A stretch of DNA of 64,000 bases, from the NCBI GenBank assembly GCA_965217935.1, contig OZ244581.1, positions 248,001-312,000 of the forward strand. The letters are read 5' to 3'. The notes under the pieces were generated by a model. That model was given only the letters and a program-made list of their open reading frames with translations. It was not told where the DNA came from and ran no database searches. The translations under genes and the position numbers were made by a program. Positions 35,456 to 43,641 of this stretch are shown in pieces (within the stretch, counting starts at the first letter, position 1; every line of letters starts with the position of its first letter). Origin of the DNA: JBBROS01 sp965217935. Its GTDB lineage: Bacteria; Pseudomonadota; Alphaproteobacteria; Acetobacterales; Acetobacteraceae.

Positions 35456-36726
35456 CAGAACACCCGGCGCAGCAGCCGCGCCAGCAAGCCGCTGCCCTCG
35501 TTGGTTGGCAGCAGTACGCGTGCGGTGCGGCCAATGGCGCAAGCGCCCTCCTGAGGCGGCGTCTCGATCCTGGCCAGCACGGAGTTGCCCCGGCCGGGCA
35601 CGGGAGCGGCGGCGAGGTTGCGGTCATGCGACAGGCCAGACTCGCCCATGACGCCCAGGATGCGGCCAGTGCGGTCGGACCGCTCGCCCGACAAACGGAA
35701 GCGCGCGACGCCGCCGATCTCCACGTCGCCGAAGCGGTCCTGCGGGATTGAGGCCAGGATGAACCCGGCCCGGCAATCCACCAGGTCCACGGCCATGTCG
35801 CCGACGGCCAACCGTTCCCCGTCGGACGCGCCGATCCGCCAAACCATCCCGTCCACCGGCGCGGTCAGCGCCGCGCCCTGCAGCCGCGAGAGCCGCTGCC
35901 GTTCGGACGCCAGCCTGTCACGCGCCTCCTTCTCGGCGGCGGCGAAGGAGGCGATCCCACGGTCGATCTCCGTCAGCCGCAAGCCGACGTCGTCCGCCCG
36001 CTGGTTGGAGTAGGCGACATCGTTCGAGCCGTTGTCCAGCAGCAGTCCGCGCTGGCTGGCAGCCTCTTGGATCCGCGTCATCGCCACCCGTGCGGCCTGG
36101 GCGGCGATCTCGTGGTCGGAGGCGGCGAGGTCGGCCTGAAGGCGCTCCAACTCCGCGAGCGGCGCGAAGCCGACCCGGGTCAGGCTCAGCTTCCGCTCCA
36201 CGTCGCGCCGGGACTGCGTGCCGCGCACGACACGGGCCTGCAGGATGCTAAGGGCCTCCTCTACGCCGCGCGCCCGAAACTCCTCCTCAGCGCCCTGGAA
36301 ATCGGCGGCCCGGCGCAGCAGGTCGGAGCGTAGGCCGACCAGGCTGGCGCGTTGCGTCTCCAGCGCCTGGCGTTCCGCATTGCTGCGTTCGGCCTGGCCC
36401 TGCAGGTCGGCCAGATGCTGGTCATCCACTAAGCCGTTGCGGAGACGGCCCAAGACCGAACCCTTCGCGACGCTGTCGCCGACCCGTAAGTCCTGCCCGG
36501 CGAAGGCACCGGCAATAGGGGCGCGGATCGAAACGGTGTAGGCCGAAAGGACGGCATTGTCGGACGTGATCGTCGACCCTCCGCTGACCACCGAATACAG
36601 GCCCGCGCATAGCAGCACGGCGGCGATTCCCAGTTTCAGCAAACGTTTGAACTGTCGAGGCGGACGCGGCGGCGGCGCGGGCGGCTTCAGTTCAGCGGGT
36701 GTCGATGGCTGAAGGGCGTCAAACAT
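35455..36726 (-). CDS. HlyD-family membrane fusion protein partner of the polysaccharide synthase
   Basis: 423 residues. A short proline-rich cytoplasmic part is followed by one membrane segment (about 31-49, LGIAAVLLCAGLYSVVSGGS), a biotinyl-lipoyl-like domain (VSIRAPIAGAFAGQDLRVGD), a long coiled coil from about 105 to 290, and the second half of the lipoyl and beta-barrel domains (GAALTAPVDGMVWRIGASDG). The stop codon shares a base with the synthase start, so the two are translationally coupled. The pairing recalls alginate Alg8/Alg44 and similar synthase-dependent systems, in which such a protein bridges the periplasm. It has no PilZ domain; here that domain is on the synthase. Confidence 0.82.
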   Translation of the reverse strand: MFDALQPSTPAELKPPAPPPRPPRQFKRLLKLGIAAVLLCAGLYSVVSGGSTITSDNAVLSAYTVSIRAPIAGAFAGQDLRVGDSVAKGSVLGRLRNGLVDDQHLADLQGQAERSNAERQALETQRASLVGLRSDLLRRAADFQGAEEEFRARGVEEALSILQARVVRGTQSRRDVERKLSLTRVGFAPLAELERLQADLAASDHEIAAQAARVAMTRIQEAASQRGLLLDNGSNDVAYSNQRADDVGLRLTEIDRGIASFAAAEKEARDRLASERQRLSRLQGAALTAPVDGMVWRIGASDGERLAVGDMAVDLVDCRAGFILASIPQDRFGDVEIGGVARFRLSGERSDRTGRILGVMGESGLSHDRNLAAAPVPGRGNSVLARIETPPQEGACAIGRTARVLLPTNEGSGLLARLLRRVF

Positions 36727-36937
36727 GCTTGGGTCCGTTGCAGAGGTGTTCGGACCAGCATTTACGGGAGAGAAGTTGAGGAGCAGTTAATCGATCCCGA
36801 GAGCGCTCATAACGCCGCCGTCAGCTCTGTCCCCACCCGCCATCCACCTGCCCTCACAATGGGCAAACGCAATCCCGAAATGCCCAAACCGCCCGCACTC
36901 TCACGCGCTACGCGCCCACGGCGCCCGCATTGCCCCC

Positions 36938-36953
36938 TGGCACGCCCCGTGCA
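36938..36953 (+). promoter_or_regulatory. Sigma-54 promoter of glnB-glnA
   Basis: TGGCACGCCCCGTGCA differs from TGGCACG-N4-TTGCA at one base, with GG and GC at the required distance. It lies 77 bases upstream of glnB, as expected for a nitrogen-regulated (NtrC-dependent) promoter. The rest of the 36727-37029 gap contains no gene. Confidence 0.75.
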
Positions 36954-37029
36954 AACCTAGGTTTTCGTCCCCCGGGACGCAGAGCCATTGAACGCGGGAG
37001 GATGCCGGGCCAAACCCGGCTGGGTGCGC

Positions 37030-37368
37030 ATGAAGAAGATCGAAGCCATCATCAAGCCCTTCAAGCTCGACGAAGTGAAGGACGCCTTGCACGAAGTCGG
37101 CCTCCAGGGCATCACCGTGGTCGAGGCAAAAGGCTTCGGCCGTCAGAAGGGCCACACCGAACTCTACCGGGGCGCCGAGTACGTGGTGGATTTTCTCCCC
37201 AAGGTCAAAATCGAGGTCGTCTGCGAAGACGGCGTGCTGGAACGCGCCGTCGAGGCCATTACCAACGCCGCCCGCACCGGACGCATCGGCGACGGCAAGA
37301 TCTTCGTCACCACCGTCGAGGAGGCCGTGCGCATCCGCACCGGAGAGCGCGGGCAGGACGCGATCTAA
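37030..37368 (+). CDS. glnB: Nitrogen regulatory protein P-II
   Basis: 112 residues from ATG 37030 (MKKIEAIIKPFKLDEVKDAL). The T-loop carries the uridylylation tyrosine Tyr51 in ELYRGAEYVVDFLPK. The B-loop TGRIGDGKIFV and C-loop VRIRTGERGQDAI are intact for ATP/ADP and 2-oxoglutarate binding. P-II reports nitrogen and energy status to glutamine synthetase adenylylation and NtrB. It lies 37 bases upstream of glnA behind a sigma-54 promoter. An upstream in-frame start at 36988 adds 14 unconserved residues. Confidence 0.97.
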   Translation: MKKIEAIIKPFKLDEVKDALHEVGLQGITVVEAKGFGRQKGHTELYRGAEYVVDFLPKVKIEVVCEDGVLERAVEAITNAARTGRIGDGKIFVTTVEEAVRIRTGERGQDAI

Positions 37369-37405
37369 TCCTTCAACCCCAAGTGAATGTAAGGACCACG
37401 ACAGG

Positions 37406-38830
37406 ATGAATGAACAGACCGAAGACGGCGTCGCCAAGGTGCTCGAGCTGATCAACGAGAACAGCGTGGAATACGTCGACCTGCGCTTCACCGACCCGCG
37501 CGGCAAGTGGCAGCACACCGCCCAGCACGCCTCCACCATGGGCGAGGACGCCTTCCGCGACGGCATCATGTTCGACGGCTCCTCCATCGCCGGCTGGAAG
37601 GCGATCAACGAGAGCGACATGATCCTGATGCCCGACGCCAGCACCGCCGTCATGGACCCGTTCGCCGCCAAGCCCAGCCTCATCCTGTTCTGCGACATCT
37701 TCGAGCCCAGCACCGGCCAGCCCTACGCCCGCGACCCGCGCAGCACCGCCAAGAAGGCGCTGGCCTACGTCGAGAGCAGCGGCGTCGGCGACACGGTGAT
37801 GTGCGGCGCAGAGGCCGAATTCTTCATCTTCGACAGCGCCCGCTTCGGCGCCGGCCCCAATTTCTCCACCTACCAGATCGAGAGCGTCGAGGGGCCGGGC
37901 GCCAACATGCGCGAATACCCCGAAGGCAACATGGGCCACCGCCCGTCCGTCAAGGGCGGCTATTTCCCCGTGCCTCCGGTCGACAGCGAGAGCGACCTGC
38001 GCGCCGAGATGCTGAGCAGCATGGGCGAGATGGGCCTGGTCATCGAGAAGCACCATCACGAGGTGGCGCAGAGCCAGCACGAGCTCGGCACCAAGTTCGA
38101 CACGCTGCTGAAGATGGCCGACCAGATGCAGATCTACAAATACTGCGTCCACAACGTCGCCCACAGCTACGGCAAGACCGCGACCTTCATGCCCAAGCCG
38201 ATCTACGGCGACAACGGCTCCGGCATGCACACCCACCTCAGCATCTGGAAGGACGGCAAGCCCTCCTTCGCCGGCAACGGCTATGCCGACCTCAGCGAGA
38301 CCTGCCTGCACTTCATCGGCGGCATCATCAAGCACGCCAAGGCCTGCAACGCCTTCACCAACCCGACCACCAACAGCTACAAGCGCCTCATCCCCGGCTT
38401 CGAGGCCCCCGTCCTGCTGGCCTACTCGGCCCGCAACCGCTCCGCCTCCTGCCGCATCCCCTACACCACCAATCCCAAGGCCAAGCGCGTCGAGGTCCGC
38501 TTTCCCGATGCCACCGCCAATCCTTACCTTGCCTATTCCGCCCTGCTGATGGCCGGCGTCGACGGCATCCGCAACAAGATCCACCCCGGCGAGGCCATGG
38601 ACAAGGACCTCTACGACCTTCCGCCCGAGGAGTTGAAGGACATCCCGACCGTCTGCGGCAGCCTGCGCGAAGCGCTCGGCTCGCTCGAAGCCGACCACGA
38701 GTTCCTCTTGGCGGGAGAGGTATTCAGCGAGGAGCAGATCAAGAGCTACATCGAGCTGAAATGGACCGAGGTGTTCCGCTTCGAGCACACCCCGCACCCG
38801 GTCGAGTTCGAGATGTACTACTCCGCATGA
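37406..38830 (+). CDS. glnA: Glutamine synthetase type I
   Basis: 474 residues. It condenses glutamate and ammonia to glutamine using ATP. Motifs are DLRFTDPRGKWQHTAQHAST near the start, GIMFDGSSIAGWKAINESDM, GAEAEFFIFD, NGSGMHTHLSIWKDGK, NPTTNSYKRLIPGFEAPV and the adenylylation site DLYDLPPEELKD, whose Tyr is AMP-modified in beta-type GSI. The gene is co-transcribed with glnB and followed by a strong terminator at 38840-38865. Confidence 0.98.
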   Translation: MNEQTEDGVAKVLELINENSVEYVDLRFTDPRGKWQHTAQHASTMGEDAFRDGIMFDGSSIAGWKAINESDMILMPDASTAVMDPFAAKPSLILFCDIFEPSTGQPYARDPRSTAKKALAYVESSGVGDTVMCGAEAEFFIFDSARFGAGPNFSTYQIESVEGPGANMREYPEGNMGHRPSVKGGYFPVPPVDSESDLRAEMLSSMGEMGLVIEKHHHEVAQSQHELGTKFDTLLKMADQMQIYKYCVHNVAHSYGKTATFMPKPIYGDNGSGMHTHLSIWKDGKPSFAGNGYADLSETCLHFIGGIIKHAKACNAFTNPTTNSYKRLIPGFEAPVLLAYSARNRSASCRIPYTTNPKAKRVEVRFPDATANPYLAYSALLMAGVDGIRNKIHPGEAMDKDLYDLPPEELKDIPTVCGSLREALGSLEADHEFLLAGEVFSEEQIKSYIELKWTEVFRFEHTPHPVEFEMYYSA

Positions 38831-38839
38831 ACGCAACGA

Positions 38840-38865
38840 GCCCCGGCCGCGCTGTCGGCCGGGGC
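38840..38865 (+). terminator. Terminator hairpin of glnA
   Basis: A perfect 10-bp stem GCCCCGGCCG/CGGCCGGGGC, loop CGCTGT, ten bases after the glnA stop, followed by CGCTTTCC. The T-run is short but the stem is very stable. Confidence 0.75.
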
Positions 38866-38881
38866 CGCTTTCCAGGGACCG

Positions 38882-38968
38882 CTCGAGAGTGATCGCCGTT
38901 ACCCGATCGGATGAACGAGCGCCTCAAGCCTTGGGTTTGCCGGGCAGCTTTATTGGCGCGTTGCCGCA
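38882..38968 (-). repeat. Interspersed ~90-bp repeat, copy C (reverse orientation)
   Basis: Words ACCCGATCGGATGAACGAGC, GCCTCAAGCCTTGGGTTTGC and CGGGCAGCTTTATTGGCGCG match the other copies. It follows the glnA terminator. Confidence 0.8.
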
Positions 38969-39087
38969 TATCTTACCAACGCTGCCCGTACCGGTCGCCG
39001 CATCGTGGCCGATCATTGGCTCCGTTCGCCATCCGTAGCCCGCATCAAGCGCGCCGTCCGTTTCGCTTTGAAACAATAAGAAGATAA

Positions 39088-40403
39088 ATGCAACGTAAGT
39101 GGATGGAGCTCCGTTGCTGCATGCCCGCCATTATCGCCATCCTGTTCGCCGGATGGCCTCTCACGCCGACAGCTCGCGCGCAGTCCGCATTGCCCTCGGA
39201 GCCCGGCGCCACGCTCAACCCGGTGGCCAGTTCGGCCGAGAAAACCAAGTCCTCCTCAACCGGAGGTTGGTTCAACGGCATCAAGCTTGGCCTCCAGGCC
39301 GAAGCCGGCATCGTCCTCAGCATCCTGTCGCCGAACAACAGGAATTTCAATCGCCTGGCGCTCGACAACGCCAATCGCCCGGTCCTGAATCAAATCCTCT
39401 TCACCGTGACCCGCACCGTTGAAAGGCTTCGGCCAAACCGGAGTTCGGCTTCAACCTGCAACTGCTCTATGGCTCCGACGCCCGCATCTACGCCACCATG
39501 GGCGTCTTCGACCAGCTCATCCAGGGCCGCAACCAAATCACCCCGATCGAGGCCGACTTCGTCGCCCGCTTCCCCGGCCTGTTCAAGAAAGGCCTAGACG
39601 TCAACGCCGGCATCTTTCCCACCCCGCTCGGCATCGAGGTGATCGACCCCAAGCAGAACCCGTTCTACTCGCATTCCTATGTCGGCCTCTACGGCCTGCC
39701 GTTCAAGCACACCGGCATTCTCACCACGTCCCACGTCTCGGACGTGCTCGGCATCTATTTCGGCATCGACACCGGCTCGCAGACCTGGCTCGCCTACGGC
39801 GCCGGCGACAACAACAACCGCCCGGGCGGGATTGCCGGCCTCGGCTTCACTTTGCTGGACGGCAATCTGACGATCCTGGCGCTCACCCACATCGGTCCCG
39901 AGAGCAGTAAGCGCAACGCCACCTTCGCCAACTCGGCAAACCGCTACTACAACGACCTCGCCATCACCTATAAAGCAACCGGCAAGCTCTCCTTTTCGCT
40001 TGAGATCAATTACGCCCGCGACGACGGCGTCAACGCCGAGGCCTACGGCGGCGCCGGCTACGTCTCATACGCGCTGAACGACATGATCACGCCAAACGGC
40101 CGCGCCGAGGCGTTCCGCGACAACAACAATTCCTTCGTTGCAACGCCGGTCGGCAATCTCGACTATATCAACAGCCAACGCGGCACATTTTCGCAGCTCA
40201 TAACCGTGAGCAGGCCGACAACCTACTCGGAATTTACCGCGGGCTTGACCTACAAACCGTCCTGGACGCCGAAGGTGTCCAGCACGGCAATGGCGCGCCC
40301 GGAAATCCGCTATGACCGGGCGCTGAATGGCGCCCAACCGTATGGCGACGGCAAAAACTCTGGCGTCTTCACGCTGGCAGCCGACGTCATCATCGGTTTT
40401 TGA
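39088..40403 (+). pseudogene. Outer-membrane beta-barrel porin (OmpL-like), frameshifted
   Basis: The frame from ATG 39088 gives a signal peptide ending TPTARAQS and the first strands (GGWFNGIKLGLQAEAGIVLS). It reads correctly to RTVE near 39421. The continuation (KPEFGFNLQLLYGSDARIYA) is in another frame, which then runs unbroken through FGIDTGSQTWLAYGAGDNNN to the final strand GVFTLAADVIIGF at 40403. Adding one A to the GAAAGG at 39421-39426 restores a protein of about 438 residues. It may be a real mutation or a sequencing error in an A-run. The barrel resembles the OmpL-like porin-2 family; substrate unknown. Confidence 0.78.
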
Positions 40404-40739
40404 GAGCCGCCTGATTATGAAAGCGTTTTTGGCGCGCTCGACGATGGGTCAAGCCTTGGCGGCGCCGCAAGGGCGCGCTTGTCCAAGGCTTTTTGCGAGC
40501 CAGCTTAGATTTAGACTGCAATCGCCCTGACTGGAAAAGTCAGGAAGTCAATTACCAGTTCAGATCAGTGCTAAACTCTTACCGCCCTGACATCGTCAGG
40601 GCGATGAGGATCTAGCCTTGCAACGTGAACTGCTGCCAGTCTGGTCGATACCGAGATTGGGGTGTTTGACGAGATTGGAGGTACCCCTCCGGCCAAGGCC
40701 GCGGCGGCGGGCCGTCCCGCTGCGGCCGCGGTGCTTTGG
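40404..40739. other. Intergenic stretch with clustered inverted repeats
   Basis: No gene seen. Two hairpins occur: 40526-40544 (CCTGACT/AGTCAGG) and 40584-40602 (GCCCTGAC/GTCAGGGC, loop ATC). The segments ATCGCCCTGAC at 40521 and GTCAGGGCGAT at 40595 also pair with each other. They may terminate the porin transcript or be the end of a lost IS. Confidence 0.5.
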
Positions 40740-40942
40740 GCGGGCTGATTCCAGGTCCACGGCAGCAGCTCGTGCAGCCGCAACGTGAAATGGCCGGCGA
40801 TGCGGCGCAGCATGCAGGCCCGCCAGGCACGCGGGCCGACGTCGTTCAGCGTGGCGGTGACGATCAAGGAGTGCATGGCCGCGGCGCGGTCGCCGCCCCG
40901 GTCTGATCCACAGGACAGCCACGCCGTTCTTCCAAGGGCCAT
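40740..40942 (-). mobile_element. IS66-family transposase remnant (C-terminus)
   Basis: The minus-strand frame reads CGSDRGGDRAAAMHSLIVTA, TLNDVGPRAWRACMLRRI and RLHELLPWTW, the C-terminal end of IS66 TnpC. Everything upstream is missing or unrecognisable. Confidence 0.75.
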
Positions 40943-41429
40943 CTCGGGATCATTCTGGCCATATCGGGCGGGAGGCCGTCATCCACGGCCGTCGGCATCC
41001 GCGTCACGGGCGCCGGCTGCGTCGCCGTGTCGCCGGGCGCCGTGCGGGTGGCGACGTGGTCCATGCCGAGACGGCGCCGGGCATCGTCACGGTGGCCGCG
41101 GCCTCGATGCTGGACCCTGTTGCTTGTGCGGGCATGGAGACCGGCGCGCCCTGTGCCGGGGTTTCCGCACTGGCTGACCTGCGCCGCCTGCTGACTGCGC
41201 CGGGTTTCAGGACAGACTGCCCGGACAGCCTGAACGTCGCCCAAGGGAGCAACGGCGAAGCCCGCGCAACAGGACCTGCCGCCCGCACGCCGACCCGTGA
41301 CGGCGTTGGACGGCAGGAGGCTATGGAGGATGACGCCGCCCGAGCGCGGCGCGGCGCGGCGGGCGGCGGCCTGGCCAGGCTGTTGCTGGCAGCCGACGCG
41401 CTGCCCAAGGCGGCCCGCAATGACAGCGG

Positions 41430-41840
41430 CTGACGCCCTGCCGGCCTCGGCGCTGCGCCGCCGGGCGGCGGGCTGCGTGCGGCAGTCCAGCCAGCCGCAG
41501 GCGCGGACCACCCTGGAGAGCAAGCGGCGGCAACGCGGCCTTGTCGAAGTCGCGCGCCAGCACGGCTGTTACGGCGTCGAGGCGATCGGCGGCGACCGCC
41601 TCGCAGCCTGGCTCTGCGCCGGCGACGTCGGCGCCGTGCCGCGCTTCGATGCCTCCCGCCTCGCCCGCAACGGGCGCGGCTGGCATCGCCTGCTCGAGCT
41701 CTGCGGCTTGGCGGAGGCCAGGACGAATGACACGCAAGGCGTCTATGACCCTTGCCGGCCGAATGACCTGCGTGCTGTCCGCCATGAAGGGCGGCATCAG
41801 CCCGTTCGAGCGGGGGGTTATGCGCCCCCGCATCCCGGCG
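41430..41840 (+). pseudogene. Large serine recombinase remnant
   Basis: The plus-strand frame shows AAGCVRQSSQPQARTTLESK, RRQRGLVEVARQHGCYGVEA, AGDVGAVPRFDASRLARNGR and GVYDPCRPNDL, matching the catalytic domain of recombinases that resemble KAVVYVRQSTQ...LESQRRQ. An internal deletion removes the segment after the first domain strand, and a frameshift near 41760 moves the continuation (MKGGISPFERGVMRPRIP) to another frame. The catalytic serine is still visible in VRQSSQ. Inactive. Confidence 0.7.
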
Positions 41841-41844
41841 CCGT

Positions 41845-42407
41845 TCGGCTGCGTCCGGCGCCACAGCTTGCGCATGCCGTAAACGCCGAGGCGCTCCTCG
41901 AACACGCGCCTGATCTCAACCTGCAGTTCGGCGTCGCGCTGGACGCGAGCGGACAAGCGGGAAGGATCGGCACGCCGCATGCTCGTGGTAAGTCGACGGG
42001 GCGATCGGCAGCACTCTGCAGATCGGCTCGACCCCGTAGGCCCCGCGATGAGCGTCAATAAAGGCGATCATCGCTTGAACGGGCGAAGCGAAGCGGAGGG
42101 GGCCGAGCTCCGCCTCAGCAAAATACGCCGACGCGCGGCCCGAAATCTCGTTTGCCTGCCGCAACTCGCGGTTCTCGCGTTCCAGCGCCTTCGATTTCTC
42201 CAAAAACTCGCTTAGCCCGCCAGCGCGCTTGCCGCCGTCAACCTCGGCCTTCTTTGTCTAGTCGTGCAGCGTTTGCGCGGCACAGCCGATCTTGGCCGCA
42301 ATCGACACCGCCGCCGCCCAGCGCGTCGGGTAATCGCCCGCATGCTCCAGCACCGCGCGCTCGCGCACCTCGGGCGAACACGTGTTCGTTGTTGCCTTTA
42401 TCGTCAT
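41845..42407 (-). mobile_element. IS3-family remnant (orfA with internal stop, broken orfB)
   Basis: From ATG 42407 the minus strand reads MTIKATTNTCSPEVRERAVL, a typical orfA, to a TAG where a Trp is expected (TLHD stop TKKAEVDGGK). The frame then gives the leucine-zipper part ERENRELRQANEI and the start of orfB (IAFIDAHRGAYGVEPICRVL, PIAPSTYHEHAA). A frameshift follows, with SRLSARVQRDAELQVEIRRV and YGMRKLWRRTQPNG in another frame until about 41845. It differs from the intact IS3 at 61609. Confidence 0.75.
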
Positions 42408-42783
42408 AGCTCCACCTTCTCAGGAGTTGGAGCCTCCGACAAACCCGGGGCGGTTCGCTGGCTCGATCGTATGCCATCGCGCATCCGTCAAGCCGCTCGG
42501 ATACCGCCGGCCATCGTCCTTTTGCCGTCCCCGCGCTGCGTCGGTCCACATCACCCATCTCCCCGCAGACGGACAAGGCAAGACGACCCTGAATGGTCAA
42601 GCAGGGTCTCACAACGGCGCGCGCCGACCTCAACCGCCACACCGCGCATCGGCCTTGCACGCGCCTTGACCCGCATCCTGCCCCAACGCCCACGTCGCGC
42701 TCGAACCCACCGGAACGACGTGCGACAGATCAAGTAATGCTGTCGGACTAAGCGGCTTGCCGTCAGGCAGGCCGATCCGAAGG
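42408..42783. other. Intergenic stretch without a recognisable gene
   Basis: 376 bases between the IS3 remnant and the EEP nuclease gene. Short open frames exist on both strands but none shows a family motif. Composition is high-GC, like the core genome. Nothing else was seen. Confidence 0.5.
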
Positions 42784-43641
42784 TCAGCCGCCAGGAATGC
42801 GGAACTGCACTGAGACGGGGCAGTGGTCGGACAGGTGTTCGCTCGCCGAGCGGTCGGTCTCTGCATAGACCATCACGCGCAAGGTGGAGGGCTGCATCCA
42901 GGCGCGGGCGCCGCCGCCGGCGAGGATGTGGTCGATGAAGCTGTTGCCGCCCCAGCAGGGCGTGGCGCGTCCCTCGGTGGCGCGTTCCAGCGGGGCGCTG
43001 GCGTTCAGCGCGGCGAGCACGTCGTCGCGGCGTTCCATGCGGCGGTTGAAGTCGCCGAGCAGCGCGAAGGGAACGCCTTCGGCCCGGCGCTGGGCGATCC
43101 AGCCTTGCAGGACGGGAACCTGCTGGCGCAGCGTCTCGCAATCGCGGTCGCTGCTGGTCAATCGCTGGTGATTGCAGCCGGTCTTGAGATGGACGTTCAG
43201 CAGGCGCAGGCGGGCGCCGGGCAGGATGAGGGTGATGTCCGCGCCGCTGCGCAGATGGTGGCGGGCATTGGGATGCAGGTCGAGCGCGGCGAGGTCCGGA
43301 TTGCGCTCAAAGCGTAGACCGCGGCGGATGGCGAAGCCGACGCGCTGCACGACATCGTCGTCGGTCGTCACGATCACGTAGCGGTTCGGGGGAAAAATCT
43401 TGGCTGCCGCGGCGGCGCCGTCGACCTCCTGGAAGGCGACCACGTCGGCGTCGAGCGCGCGGGCATAGCGCCGGAGCAGGGCAAAATCCTCCTTGCCCTT
43501 CGGCCTCACGTCGGCCGGCAGCTCGGGGTCGCCGGCCCGGCGCAGGGTCAGCCATTCCATGTTCCAGGTGGACAGCTTGAGTTCTGCGGCGGCGGCGGGC
43601 GCGGCCAGGAGCAGCAGGGCTGCGAGCAGCAGGCGCATCAT
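42784..43641 (-). CDS. Secreted endonuclease/exonuclease/phosphatase (EEP) family protein
   Basis: 285 residues with a signal peptide (MMRLLLAALLLLAAPAAAAE). The EEP fold follows: LKLSTWNMEWL (metal-binding Asn-x-Glu), DVVAFQEVDG (catalytic Glu), RLLNVHLKTGCNH, FALLGDFNRRM (Asp-x-Asn) and a final LSDHCPVSVQF (Ser-Asp-His). All catalytic residues are present. It is probably a periplasmic or secreted nuclease or phosphodiesterase; the substrate is unknown. The start ATG overlaps the stop of the DUF2075 gene upstream by four bases, so the two are translationally coupled. Confidence 0.88.
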   Translation of the reverse strand: MMRLLLAALLLLAAPAAAAELKLSTWNMEWLTLRRAGDPELPADVRPKGKEDFALLRRYARALDADVVAFQEVDGAAAAAKIFPPNRYVIVTTDDDVVQRVGFAIRRGLRFERNPDLAALDLHPNARHHLRSGADITLILPGARLRLLNVHLKTGCNHQRLTSSDRDCETLRQQVPVLQGWIAQRRAEGVPFALLGDFNRRMERRDDVLAALNASAPLERATEGRATPCWGGNSFIDHILAGGGARAWMQPSTLRVMVYAETDRSASEHLSDHCPVSVQFRIPGG

